Assembly: GCA_017439675.1 (NCBI GenBank)
Contig: JAFSIQ010000040.1
Coordinates: 62,001-126,000, forward strand
Reading direction: 5' to 3'
DNA from: Lachnospiraceae bacterium
GTDB taxonomy: Bacteria; Bacillota; Clostridia; Lachnospirales; Lachnospiraceae
DNA length: 64,000 nucleotides
Each line of letters opens with the position of its first letter. Position 1 is the stretch's first letter. Below the pieces are notes generated by a model, which saw only the letters and a list, made by a program, of their open reading frames with translations, was not told where the DNA came from and did not search any database. A program made the position numbers and the translations under genes. Positions 7,885 to 15,946 of the stretch are shown here, in pieces.

Positions 7885-9159
7885 ATGAAAAGAGAAGAGA
7901 ATCATGTAATTGAAAACTTGAGGAAAAATGTTATATTTCGACGTTTTGTAAGTTTCAGTATGGTGGTTGTTCTGTTGGTGTGCTGCGTTCCAGGCAATCA
8001 TAGCGTGAGCTATGCTACAGCAGGAGATTCATCACAACAGAGTACGGAGGCTTCGGATGAGACGGAGAATGATACTTCCACAGATAATGGAAGTACGGAT
8101 GCTTCTGTGGACAAAGCTAGACAGGATGCAGCAGAGGCCGAGAAGAATAAGAATGAGGCTCAAGCAGTTGTTGATCGATTAGAGGCTGCAAAGGATGATA
8201 TCGAAGATTATATTGTGCAGTTGGACTTGGAGCTGACAAAGATTCAGGTGGAGATAAGCCGTTTGGAGCGTGCCCAGAAGGAGTTAAAGGAGTCCATTGA
8301 GGAGACGAAGAAGAACCTAGAGCTTGCAAAATCAGCCCAGGAAGACCAGTATGATGCCATGAAGGAACGTATTCAGATGGTGTATGAATCTGGTAACAAG
8401 GGGTATTTGGATATTTTGTTAACGGCGACTTCCATGACGGATATGATTAACAAGACAGAGTACATTTATCAGGTCTCCATGTATGACTACAATATATTGA
8501 AGCAATTGAAAAAGGCAAAGGAACAGGTTGCCAATATGAAGCAAAAGCTAGATAAGGATTTAGAGACCAATGAAACCTTACAGGCGCAGGTAAATGCACA
8601 GAAGGAGGCTATGGAAACACTGGTAGCGGAAAAAAGTGCTCAGGTGGAAGAGTATGAAACTTCCATTGCCAGTAAGGAAGAAGAAGTAGCTAAGTATCAG
8701 CAGGCACAGGCTGAGGCTGAGGCAATCATAGCAGCAGCGGCAGCGGCAAGTAGTGGTGAGTATACCGGTGGTGAATTTATATGGCCAGCACCTGGTAATA
8801 CAACAATTACGTCTTATTTTGGTGGTAGGGATGCTCCGACTGCGGGGGCGAGTACTTATCACAAGGGTATCGATATTGCATGTAACACAGGTGACCCAAT
8901 TGTTGCAGCGGCATCTGGAACGGTAATTGTCGCAACATATAATTATGCAGAAGGCAATTACATTTGTCTTGACCACGGCGGTGGAGTTGTGACGGTGTAT
9001 ATGCATAATTCAGCATTGTTGGTGTCTGTAGGAGAGGTGGTTGCAGCCGGACAGCAGATTGCACAGGCGGGTTCCACTGGTTATTCCACAGGACCACATT
9101 TACACTTTGGTGTAAGAGTGAATGGAACTTACCAAGACCCATTGGGTTATTTACAATGA
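7885..9159 (+). CDS. Secreted coiled-coil M23 peptidoglycan hydrolase (EnvC/PcsB-like partner of FtsEX)
   Basis: This 424-residue protein has an N-terminal signal segment (hydrophobic stretch about residues 22-40, cleavage near SYATA), a Ser/Thr/Glu-rich spacer, and two long coiled-coil stretches (about 70-155 and 205-290). A C-terminal M23 (LytM) domain follows. The zinc-binding residues expected for active M23 enzymes are visible: H326 and D330 in YHKGIDIAC, and H405 and H407 in GPHLHFGV. It is therefore likely an active endopeptidase rather than a pure activator. The coiled coil should dock on FtsX, so FtsEX would gate its activity. It lies 25 bp after ftsX with an AAGGAGG site. Confidence 0.92.
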   Translation: MKREENHVIENLRKNVIFRRFVSFSMVVVLLVCCVPGNHSVSYATAGDSSQQSTEASDETENDTSTDNGSTDASVDKARQDAAEAEKNKNEAQAVVDRLEAAKDDIEDYIVQLDLELTKIQVEISRLERAQKELKESIEETKKNLELAKSAQEDQYDAMKERIQMVYESGNKGYLDILLTATSMTDMINKTEYIYQVSMYDYNILKQLKKAKEQVANMKQKLDKDLETNETLQAQVNAQKEAMETLVAEKSAQVEEYETSIASKEEEVAKYQQAQAEAEAIIAAAAAASSGEYTGGEFIWPAPGNTTITSYFGGRDAPTAGASTYHKGIDIACNTGDPIVAAASGTVIVATYNYAEGNYICLDHGGGVVTVYMHNSALLVSVGEVVAAGQQIAQAGSTGYSTGPHLHFGVRVNGTYQDPLGYLQ

Positions 9160-9267
9160 TTCACAGAATTATAACAATTATATGATATGGTAAAATATGT
9201 TGCCGGTTGATGTGGTATATCCATTTCGACTGGCAATATACTTGTAAATAGATTATGAAGGAAATGT

Positions 9268-10584
9268 ATGGAAAGAAGGATGGAAATGAGACAAAATTGG
9301 AAAAAGTTTGCTGTTGTTGTAACGACATCCGCTATGATGCTTGGTTTGGCAGGTTGTTCTGATGCGGTGAAAATGATAAAGGATAGCGATGTATCCGTGA
9401 ATGAACAGGTGACTGACCGTGAGGGCGAAGATGTATCGATTGAGATGTTGGATGACAGTACAGTGGTCGGAGCTGATACCAATGACAAATTAGAAGACAT
9501 TGAAGAGTTAATTGGTGAGAATTTCTATTTTGAAGAGGACGACGAAAAGAAACAGGAAGGAATTATTCGCGGATACATGGATAGTCTTGGAGACCCATAT
9601 TCTGTTTATTATAGTGCAGAGGAATTTGCAGATTTCATGGAAGATTCTGAGGGAGAATATGTTGGTATAGGTGTACAGGTGTCACAGAACATAGATACCA
9701 ATGTGATTACGGTCACAAAGGTGTTTGATGGTCCTGCGAAGGAAGCAGGAATCTATGCAGAGGATGTTATTACCGAGGTAAACGGCGAGGATATTTCTAC
9801 CCAAGATATCGATTCTGTTGTGGATAAAATAAAGGGTGAAGAAGGAACAGAGGTTACGGTGACGATATATCGTGCATCTGATGGTAAGGAACATGAATTC
9901 ACTATGCCAAGACGTAAGGTGGAGAACCCAACAGTAGAATGTGAAATGTTGGACAACGGAATCGGTTACATTGCCATTCACAGCTTCTATGATGTGACAG
10001 ATGACCAGTTTTTAGAGGCTGTGGTGAATCTAGAAGCAAATGGTATGGAGGGCTTGATTGTTGACCTTCGTGATAACGGTGGTGGTTTGTTGGATGTTGC
10101 TGTGAATATGTTAGATTATATGTTGCCAGAAGGAAAGATTGTATATACAGAAGATAAGGCAGGAAATGTTACGAGCCAGTATACATCTTCCGCAGATGAG
10201 CAGTTTGATAAGCCATTGGTGGTAATGGTGAATGGATACAGTGCTTCTGCATCGGAAATTTTTGCCGGAGCTATCAAGGATTATGGAATTGGTACTATTG
10301 TGGGAGAGACTACCTATGGTAAGGGCATTGTACAACGGATGTTCCCGTTGGAGGATGGTTCTGCTATTAAGCTTACCATTGCAAAATATTTCACGCCAAA
10401 TGGCAATGATATCCATCAAGTTGGTATTGAGCCAGATGTGGAAGTGGAGTTGGATTATGATGCATATCGTGAGTCTGAAGGTGAGGACGACAACCAGCTT
10501 CAAGCAGCAATTGATTGTCTGATGGAGAAGATGGGAAAGTCAACCGATGACACAGCTTCTAGTGCAGATATAACAGAAGAATAG
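9268..10584 (+). CDS. S41 C-terminal processing peptidase (CtpA-like), probable lipoprotein
   Basis: The start is uncertain between the ATG at 9268 (AAGGA at 9258-9262) and one at 9286. The 438-residue product has a lipoprotein-like signal ending LAGC, so it is probably tethered outside the membrane. It then has a PDZ domain (about residues 130-210, GIGVQV...GPAKEAGI) and an S41 protease domain. The catalytic pair is S327 in YSASASEIF and K352 in TYGKGIVQ, with the 25-residue spacing seen in Prc. Such proteases trim or degrade extracytoplasmic proteins, often cell-wall hydrolases. It follows ftsEX and the M23 hydrolase, suggesting it controls that hydrolase, though this is inference. Confidence 0.92.
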   Translation: MERRMEMRQNWKKFAVVVTTSAMMLGLAGCSDAVKMIKDSDVSVNEQVTDREGEDVSIEMLDDSTVVGADTNDKLEDIEELIGENFYFEEDDEKKQEGIIRGYMDSLGDPYSVYYSAEEFADFMEDSEGEYVGIGVQVSQNIDTNVITVTKVFDGPAKEAGIYAEDVITEVNGEDISTQDIDSVVDKIKGEEGTEVTVTIYRASDGKEHEFTMPRRKVENPTVECEMLDNGIGYIAIHSFYDVTDDQFLEAVVNLEANGMEGLIVDLRDNGGGLLDVAVNMLDYMLPEGKIVYTEDKAGNVTSQYTSSADEQFDKPLVVMVNGYSASASEIFAGAIKDYGIGTIVGETTYGKGIVQRMFPLEDGSAIKLTIAKYFTPNGNDIHQVGIEPDVEVELDYDAYRESEGEDDNQLQAAIDCLMEKMGKSTDDTASSADITEE

Positions 10585-10595
10585 AAAAGATGAGG

Positions 10596-10634
10596 GAAGT
10601 CACAGGGCATTTATTTCTGTGGCTTCTTTGTTTT
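10596..10634 (+). terminator. Intrinsic terminator
   Basis: GAAGTCACAG pairs with CTGTGGCTTC (one G-T) around an 11-nt loop, followed by TTTGTTTT. Confidence 0.75.
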
Positions 10635-10873
10635 ATAGAAAAATAGGGGTGATGGTGAGAATACAATATTTTTTTGGTGGTTTGGTATAGGATAATTATA
10701 AGATGAATCCTATTAAGTCATTCAAAAGAAATATTGGCTGAATGTGATGATATAATATAGAATCATAATATAGAATTTATGAGAATGAACTTATAACCTG
10801 AGAGAACATGGGACTGTTTTCCGTATAAGCGATAGCACAATGTGATAATTCGGTTGCGAAAGGAAGGTTAATC
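10635..10873 (+). promoter_or_regulatory. Leader region of guaA
   Basis: This is a 239-bp non-coding AT-rich region before guaA. Close to the gene, CTTATA at about 10789 can pair with TATAAG at about 10823 around a 28-nt interior. An AAGGAAGG ribosome binding site precedes the ATG. Purine riboswitches often control guaA in Firmicutes, but I do not see the conserved J1/2 and GTTTCTACC segments of that class. Whether the leader is structured is unknown. Confidence 0.3.
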
Positions 10874-12415
10874 ATGGAAAGAGAATTGGTGATTGTATTA
10901 GATTTTGGTGGACAGTATAATCAGTTGATTGCCCGCCGTGTGCGCGAATGTAACGTGTACTGTGAAATTCATCCGCATACATTAAGCTTGGAGCAAATTC
11001 AGAAAATGAACCCGAGGGGAATTATTTTTACTGGTGGACCAAACAGTGTATATGAGGATGCGTCTCCGCGCTGTGAAAAAGCGTTGCTTGAAATGGGAAT
11101 TCCGATTCTTGGTATTTGTTATGGCTCTCAGCTTATGAGCTACATGCTTGCGGGCGAGGTGGCAACTGCGCCAGTTTCCGAGTATGGAAAGACAGAGGTG
11201 GATATTGATACGAATTCTGTATTGTTTGAAAATGTGTCAGAGAAGACGATTTGTTGGATGAGCCATACGGATTACATTGCGAAGGCACCGGAAGGCTTTA
11301 AGGTGATAGCAACTACTCCAGTATGTCCTGTGGCGGCTATGGAATGTGAAGAAAAGAAGTTATATGCAACACAGTTTCATCCAGAGGTTATGCATACGGC
11401 AGAAGGTAAGAAAATGCTTTCCAACTTTGTATATAAGGTTTGTGGATGTGTTGGGGACTGGAAAATGTCATCCTTCGTGGATGACACCGTGAAGTCGCTT
11501 CGTGAGAAGATTGGCAATGGCAAGGTGCTCTGTGCCTTGTCTGGTGGTGTGGATTCCTCTGTGGCGGCGGTATTGCTTTCCAAGGCAGTAGGTAAGCAGC
11601 TTACCTGCGTGTTTGTCGACCACGGCTTACTGCGTAAGGATGAAGGGGATGAGGTTGAGTCAGTATTTGGACCAAATGGCAACTATGATTTGAACTTTAT
11701 TCGTGTGAATGCACAGGAGCGTTTTTATGAGAAATTAAAGGGTGCTATCGAGCCGGAGAATAAGCGCAAGATTATTGGTGAGGAATTCATTCGTGTGTTT
11801 GAAGAAGAGGCGAAGAAGATTGGTGCGGTGGACTTTCTAGTGCAGGGGACCATTTACCCAGATGTGATTGAATCTGGGCTTGGCAAGTCTGCGGTAATTA
11901 AGAGTCATCACAATGTAGGTGGACTTCCGGATTGTGTAGATTTCAAGGAGATTGTGGAACCACTTCGATTATTGTTCAAGGATGAGGTGAGAAATGCCGG
12001 CCGCGAGCTTGGAATTCCAGAATACTTAGTAAGCCGTCAGCCATTCCCAGGTCCAGGGTTAGGTGTCCGCATTATCGGTGAAGTGACTGCCGAAAAGGTT
12101 CGCATTGTACAGGAAGCAGATGCAATCTACCGTGAGGAGATTGCAAAGGCAGGAATTGATAAGGATTTGGGGCAGTATTTTGCAGCTCTTACCAACATGC
12201 GAAGCGTTGGTGTCATGGGTGATGAGAGAACATACGATTATGCGGTGGCACTGCGAGCTGTGCTTACCAGTGATTTCATGACAGCGGAATCAGCGGAGTT
12301 ACCGTGGGAGGTTCTTGGAACCGTCACCAGAAGAATTGTAAATGAGGTCAAAGGGGTGAACCGCGTGCTATATGATTGCACAGGAAAACCGCCAGCGACG
12401 ATAGAAATGGAGTAG
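10874..12415 (+). CDS. guaA: GMP synthase (glutamine-hydrolysing)
   Basis: This 513-residue enzyme makes GMP from XMP, ATP and glutamine, the last step of de novo guanine nucleotide synthesis. The N-terminal class I glutamine amidotransferase has C82 in GICYGSQ, and H169 and E171 in QFHPEV. An N-type ATP pyrophosphatase domain follows with LSGGVDSS near 222-229, then the C-terminal dimerisation domain ending KPPATIEME. Length and all catalytic residues are normal. It is monocistronic, between two terminators. A second, shortened paralogue lies at 48731-50023; the two align end to end apart from about 80 residues of the amidotransferase domain. Confidence 0.97.
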   Translation: MERELVIVLDFGGQYNQLIARRVRECNVYCEIHPHTLSLEQIQKMNPRGIIFTGGPNSVYEDASPRCEKALLEMGIPILGICYGSQLMSYMLAGEVATAPVSEYGKTEVDIDTNSVLFENVSEKTICWMSHTDYIAKAPEGFKVIATTPVCPVAAMECEEKKLYATQFHPEVMHTAEGKKMLSNFVYKVCGCVGDWKMSSFVDDTVKSLREKIGNGKVLCALSGGVDSSVAAVLLSKAVGKQLTCVFVDHGLLRKDEGDEVESVFGPNGNYDLNFIRVNAQERFYEKLKGAIEPENKRKIIGEEFIRVFEEEAKKIGAVDFLVQGTIYPDVIESGLGKSAVIKSHHNVGGLPDCVDFKEIVEPLRLLFKDEVRNAGRELGIPEYLVSRQPFPGPGLGVRIIGEVTAEKVRIVQEADAIYREEIAKAGIDKDLGQYFAALTNMRSVGVMGDERTYDYAVALRAVLTSDFMTAESAELPWEVLGTVTRRIVNEVKGVNRVLYDCTGKPPATIEME

Positions 12416-12417
12416 GA

Positions 12418-12462
12418 AAAAGCTCCTGGAATACTTATTTAAGCGGTTCCTGGAGCTTTGCT
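12418..12462. terminator. Intrinsic terminator between convergent guaA and kinase genes
   Basis: AAAAGCTCC-T-GGA pairs with TCC-T-GGAGCTTT (one T:T mismatch) around a loop of about 17 nt. A-rich sequence flanks the 5' side, so it could act for both strands. Confidence 0.7.
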
Positions 12463-12527
12463 AGGTATATAACAGTTATATTGCTTAAGTTAGGATAGTC
12501 TTAGTTTGTTTTATCGTACTTTGGATA

Positions 12528-13799
12528 TTAAATTAGTAACCGAAAAATTATCCAATGCTTTTCATTATAAGTAACGCAGTCCGCACCGACTGTTCCCTTC
12601 TTTTCATTGACATGTTTCATGAGATTATATAGTCCGATGCCATGAGGAACACAATCAGTTTTTTCGATGTTTGATTTGGTTGTATAGCCTTTTTTGAAAA
12701 AAAGTGCAATTTCCTGTGGAGAATAAAAGCGGTCTACAGGATTTCGGATTTCAAAATTTATGTGTTCGTTTGTGCAAGACAAGTGGATGTAAATGTTGTC
12801 TCCGTTTGTACAAGTCTCGATAGCGTTTTGGACAAGTGTACTTGTAAAATCGGACAATTCAATTTCGCTAACGTTGCTAATCAACTTTTCGGACGTGACA
12901 TCAAACTGAATGGTAATACCATTGCTTTCAGCTCTACAGGCAAGATTGTATAGTGTAGCCGCTAACAGCGGCATGTTGATTTGAAGCAGTGGATATGAAT
13001 GGAGAGGTTTGGCATATTGGTAGGTGTATTTTTGGATAGACTTTTTTAACGATTCATAGTCTTCGCAGGTAGTGGCTAGGTTTTGTAGACTTTGTAAGCG
13101 GTTTGAGTATTCGTGTTGATTATCTCGAATTTCTTTGATGAGTGATTCGTATATAGGTAAATTTTTTTGATAGGATGCTAGCTGTTGTTTCTGTATATTC
13201 ATCTTTTGATCGTAATATAATACACAGACATTTGCAGCAATTAGGAACAGAGTAATAATAAGGACAATGCCTAGGTTATAATAAAGTTCGTTAGGGTTAA
13301 TTTTGAATATTAGTAACATGATTAATAATATTAAATAGGAGTTGAGCAATATTAGGCGATAAGGTAAGGCAGAGGACATAATTAAATTATAAATGGCTCT
13401 AACTCTGCTAAAGTTTATCAGAACAATAGTTAGCAATAGGGAAATCGAATTTCCAAGAATGTTGATATAATTGTCGTTCAAGGTTATGGGAATAAAAGAA
13501 ATGATTAGTGCAGAAAAAAACTGTACTATCAATAATATGTCAAATGTTAGGCAATACAAAAATGTATTGTTAAGACGTTTTCCTGGCGAAGAAAAGGTTA
13601 CATAAATAAAGTATAAAAGCTGACCAATGCCCCAAGCAAGTGCAGGGATATCCTGGGGGATTATACCAAAAATAAGCAAAATAATAAGAAGTGAAATATA
13701 ATCATTTTTTGTAGGCCTATATGATATGTATAGAAAAGACCTTGTAATTAAATAAATGCAAACAAATTCTATAAATGAAGAAATGTATGTAATAAGCAT
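12528..13799 (-). CDS. agrC: AgrC-like quorum-sensing histidine kinase (GHKL family)
   Basis: This 423-residue protein has about six membrane helices in residues 1-205, as in peptide-sensing AgrC kinases. A cytoplasmic dimerisation helix carries the likely phospho-His in DNQHEYSNRLQ (H-x-Y-x-N-x-L type, typical of the family). The C-terminal GHKL ATPase has the N-box LVQNAIETC near residue 315 and a glycine lid HGIGLYNLMKH near 385. It should bind the cyclic peptide made by the adjacent agrD/agrB and phosphorylate the LytTR regulator. It lies 6 bp downstream of agrA on the same strand. The symbol is by family and context, not proven function. Confidence 0.88.
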   Translation of the reverse strand: MLITYISSFIEFVCIYLITRSFLYISYRPTKNDYISLLIILLIFGIIPQDIPALAWGIGQLLYFIYVTFSSPGKRLNNTFLYCLTFDILLIVQFFSALIISFIPITLNDNYINILGNSISLLLTIVLINFSRVRAIYNLIMSSALPYRLILLNSYLILLIMLLIFKINPNELYYNLGIVLIITLFLIAANVCVLYYDQKMNIQKQQLASYQKNLPIYESLIKEIRDNQHEYSNRLQSLQNLATTCEDYESLKKSIQKYTYQYAKPLHSYPLLQINMPLLAATLYNLACRAESNGITIQFDVTSEKLISNVSEIELSDFTSTLVQNAIETCTNGDNIYIHLSCTNEHINFEIRNPVDRFYSPQEIALFFKKGYTTKSNIEKTDCVPHGIGLYNLMKHVNEKKGTVGADCVTYNEKHWIIFRLLI

Positions 13800-13805
13800 A
13801 ATAAA

Positions 13806-14534
13806 TTAACTCCTTTTTAATGCTTTAGTTTCTAAATTTTTCAAATAGGTTCTTCCTATAGGAACGGAGTGATCGTTAATCCTAAGGTACTGGGAGGATT
13901 TGTCATAAGAAGTGATGTGCCCTTTGTTTACAATAATTCTTTTGTGACATTGTATGAAATCATTCCCTAAAACATCTAATATTTTTTCTAAACTGAATTG
14001 CCGTGTGATAAAATCACCGTTTGCGGTACATATTGTTAAGGTATGTGCTTTTGATTCAACCAAATATATTTCGTTTGCACGTATCTTATGTTGAATACGA
14101 TTCATATCCATTATTTCTAAAGAGTTTTCTAAATAGCCTGTAATCAGCATTTGTTCTAGCTGGCACAAGATGTCTTGAGGGGTATACGGCTTTGTGATGT
14201 AGTTATAACAATGAAATTGTGATAGCGCAAATACGCCCTCGTCGGAAATGGCAGTTAAAAATAGAATAGGTGTTCTGAAGTAATCAGTATGTTTTCTGAC
14301 TTCTTTTGCAAGAAAAAATCCACCCCTATCACCTTCTTCTAATGATAATTGAATGTCAAATAAAAACAGAGAAAATAAATCGCTAGTGTTAAGGGAGCAT
14401 TCAAGAAGTGCTTTTGCATCTGAATAATTGGATGCTACTTGAATATTCCAACCAGGGTAATGAGTGCGGATTGTATTCGCTAATATCTCCAACTGTATTT
14501 TGTCATCCTCTACAATTAGTACGTTGTGCATCAT
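13806..14534 (-). CDS. agrA: AgrA-like LytTR response regulator
   Basis: The start chosen is the ATG at 14534 (a second ATG at 14531 is equally possible), placed just after TTAGGAGT; the longer open frame to 14612 has no ribosome binding site. The product of about 242 residues has a receiver domain (NVLIVEDD acidic pocket, phospho-Asp in FLFDIQL, switch LFLTAIS, Lys in YITKPYTP). It ends with a LytTR DNA-binding domain (HKRIIVNKGHI ... VPIGRTYLKNL). LytTR proteins bind paired direct repeats spaced about two helical turns apart, and such a pair is present 80-120 bp upstream of this gene, ahead of agrB. Together with agrC it forms the sensing arm of the agr circuit. Confidence 0.9.
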   Translation of the reverse strand: MMHNVLIVEDDKIQLEILANTIRTHYPGWNIQVASNYSDAKALLECSLNTSDLFSLFLFDIQLSLEEGDRGGFFLAKEVRKHTDYFRTPILFLTAISDEGVFALSQFHCYNYITKPYTPQDILCQLEQMLITGYLENSLEIMDMNRIQHKIRANEIYLVESKAHTLTICTANGDFITRQFSLEKILDVLGNDFIQCHKRIIVNKGHITSYDKSSQYLRINDHSVPIGRTYLKNLETKALKRS

Positions 14535-14614
14535 CTTTACTCCTAATAAATATTTTGGTATTTCTAAAGTGATTGTAACAAAATAAATAGTTATAAACAA
14601 GAAAAAGACCATGT

Positions 14615-14653
14615 TGTTCGTGTCGTTTTTTGCGCTGTTCGTGTCGTTTTTTG
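14615..14653 (+). promoter_or_regulatory. Paired direct repeats, probable LytTR (AgrA) binding site
   Basis: The 18-bp sequence TGTTCGTGTCGTTTTTTG occurs twice without mismatch, at 14615-14632 and 14636-14653. The repeats are exactly 21 bp apart, i.e. two helical turns. This is the geometry of AgrA/LytTR operators, and the pair ends 9 bp before the -35 box of agrB. The core TCGTT is only a partial match to the general LytTR consensus. Confidence 0.65.
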
Positions 14654-14662
14654 ATGTCTTTG

Positions 14663-14691
14663 TTGAATTGTAAAAATAAATGCAGTATAAG
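14663..14691 (+). promoter_or_regulatory. Predicted agrBD promoter
   Basis: TTGAAT at 14663-14668 and TATAAG at 14686-14691 are separated by 17 bp. The -10 lies 29 bp before the GTG start of agrB, and the direct repeats lie immediately upstream of the -35, as expected for class II/I activation by a response regulator. Confidence 0.6.
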
Positions 14692-14720
14692 GAAGAAAAT
14701 GGACGAAAGGAGATGCTCGT

Positions 14721-15344
14721 GTGAAAATTTTCAATATGTGGGATGGGGTCAATCAGTATTTTGTATCAACCCTAATTCATATTTTGGAAATTAATAAAGA
14801 CGAAAATCAAAAAAGATACGAAATTGTTAAATATGTCTTGTCATATATTGTAAACGAAATAGGGAAAATAATGATTCTCACATTGATATTCTTGTTGCAA
14901 GGGAAATTGTTTGAATTTGTGATTGCATTTTTAACTATAGTATCTTTGAGAATTTTCATAGGCGGTAGTCACAGAGAAACAATGTTAGGATGTTTCTTGC
15001 AATCCTTTCTAACGTTTGAAGCAATCATGCTGTTGGATAAAAGTATCATTATTAGTATGCCATTTAACTATATCATATACATTTTTATTCTTGTATGGAT
15101 ATGGAAAAAAGCACCATTACTATCCGGAAAAAGGGCTCGATATAATGAGTTACAGTGTATGAGGTTTAAGACGATGGCGATTACAATGTTACTTTTATTG
15201 GTTATGGCGGTTGGAATTATGCCAGATTCTGTTGCAAATATTATGTTGTGGGCAATGTTGTTTCAACTAGCTGAATTAAGTGTGACTACAATACAGATGC
15301 GAAAGGAGGAGACACGAAATGGGTTTAAAGAAAAGCATTGCTGA
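14721..15344 (+). CDS. agrB: AgrB-family autoinducer-processing membrane protease
   Basis: The start is GTG at 14721, with AAAGGAGA 8 bp upstream. The 207-residue polytopic membrane protein carries the AgrB catalytic motif LRIFIGGSHRETMLGC. H84 and C91 have the same 7-residue spacing as the active-site His and Cys of S. aureus AgrB. Four to six membrane helices cover the rest. AgrB removes the C-terminal part of AgrD and closes the thiolactone ring of the signalling peptide. The gene overlaps agrD by 26 bp. It is divergent from agrA/agrC, and the shared intergenic region holds the direct repeats and promoter. Confidence 0.93.
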   Translation: MKIFNMWDGVNQYFVSTLIHILEINKDENQKRYEIVKYVLSYIVNEIGKIMILTLIFLLQGKLFEFVIAFLTIVSLRIFIGGSHRETMLGCFLQSFLTFEAIMLLDKSIIISMPFNYIIYIFILVWIWKKAPLLSGKRARYNELQCMRFKTMAITMLLLLVMAVGIMPDSVANIMLWAMLFQLAELSVTTIQMRKEETRNGFKEKHC

Positions 15345-15477
15345 TGGCTTGGAGAAATTATCAAGAGATATCGCAGTAAACAGTGTATGTGCATTTTTGT
15401 GGGGTGAACCAGAGATGCCAGAATGTTTGCGCAAGGAAGTAGAAGAAAAGAACTTTGATGAAAAAGAAGTATTTTAG
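15319..15477 (+). CDS. agrD: AgrD-like cyclic autoinducer peptide precursor
   Basis: This 52-residue ORF starts at ATG 15319 after AAGGAGGA and overlaps the end of agrB. It has the AgrD plan: an amphipathic N-terminal helix (GLKKSIADGLEKLSRDIA), a core NSVCAFLW, and an acidic tail with the conserved Pro-containing segment EPEMPECLRKE. Aligned with S. aureus AgrD (YSTCDFIM before DEVEVPKEL), AgrB would cleave after W28 and join it to C24, giving a five-residue thiolactone ring C-A-F-L-W with an exocyclic tail such as NSV. The ring residues and tail length are inference. Besides C24 there is a second Cys, C36, in the discarded tail. The overlap with agrB implies coupled translation. Confidence 0.9.
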   Translation: MGLKKSIADGLEKLSRDIAVNSVCAFLWGEPEMPECLRKEVEEKNFDEKEVF

Positions 15478-15491
15478 GAGGTAGTTAAAGT

Positions 15492-15896
15492 ATGAAGAAA
15501 ATAATGAAATTATGCATGGTAGTCGCTTGTGTGATGTGTATGTCAATCACCGTGTTTGCAGCGACAAGTGTATCGTGCAAGGTCAATAATGTAACAGTGA
15601 CAGGAAAAATTAGCTATACAGATACATCAGAATATAATCCTACTACAAAGGATTCTGTAACAGCAAAAACTACAGCTAAGGCAGCTATGGACACGATAAC
15701 AGCAAAGGCAACTATTTATTATGCAACAGGTTCGACTCTAAAAACTACAACTAACAGTAGTAGTAAGAAGAATGCAACTAGTTGTACTGTTACTTCAAAG
15801 GCATCAACAATTGGTACAGGTTATAAAGGTACTGGTACACATAGTGCATCTCATAATAGTAAAAGTGGTTCAGTATCTACCAGCGTAATTTGGTAA
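15492..15896 (+). CDS. Small secreted Thr/Ser/Lys-rich protein of unknown function
   Basis: This 134-residue protein follows agrD by 14 bp, with a TAGGAGG site overlapping the agrD stop codon. Residues 1-23 are a typical signal peptide (MKKIMK, hydrophobic core, FA-A cleavage). The mature part of about 110 residues is rich in Thr, Ser, Lys and Ala with alternating polar/hydrophobic residues suggesting beta strands (ITAKATIYYATG). It has two cysteines (SCKV and SCTV) that could bridge, a Gly/Ser/His stretch near the C-terminus (GTGTHSASHNSKSGS), and ends in Ile-Trp. I do not recognise the family. Its place between the agr genes and an ABC transporter suggests a quorum-regulated secreted product, perhaps bacteriocin- or toxin-like in the general manner of lactococcin 972 loci, but this is speculative. 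Confidence 0.75.
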   Translation: MKKIMKLCMVVACVMCMSITVFAATSVSCKVNNVTVTGKISYTDTSEYNPTTKDSVTAKTTAKAAMDTITAKATIYYATGSTLKTTTNSSSKKNATSCTVTSKASTIGTGYKGTGTHSASHNSKSGSVSTSVIW

Positions 15897-15946
15897 TATA
15901 CTTATGATTTGTAACATTGTCTATTGAATTTGGAGGAGGCAATAGT

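Noticed and set aside
8578..9142. Several minus-strand frames of 100-142 residues opposite the M23 gene
   Set aside because: Cys/His/Thr-rich translations with no motif; they arise from the coding strand composition.
10789..10830. Purine riboswitch before guaA
   Set aside because: Only a weak closing stem is present; the conserved joining-region sequences are missing.
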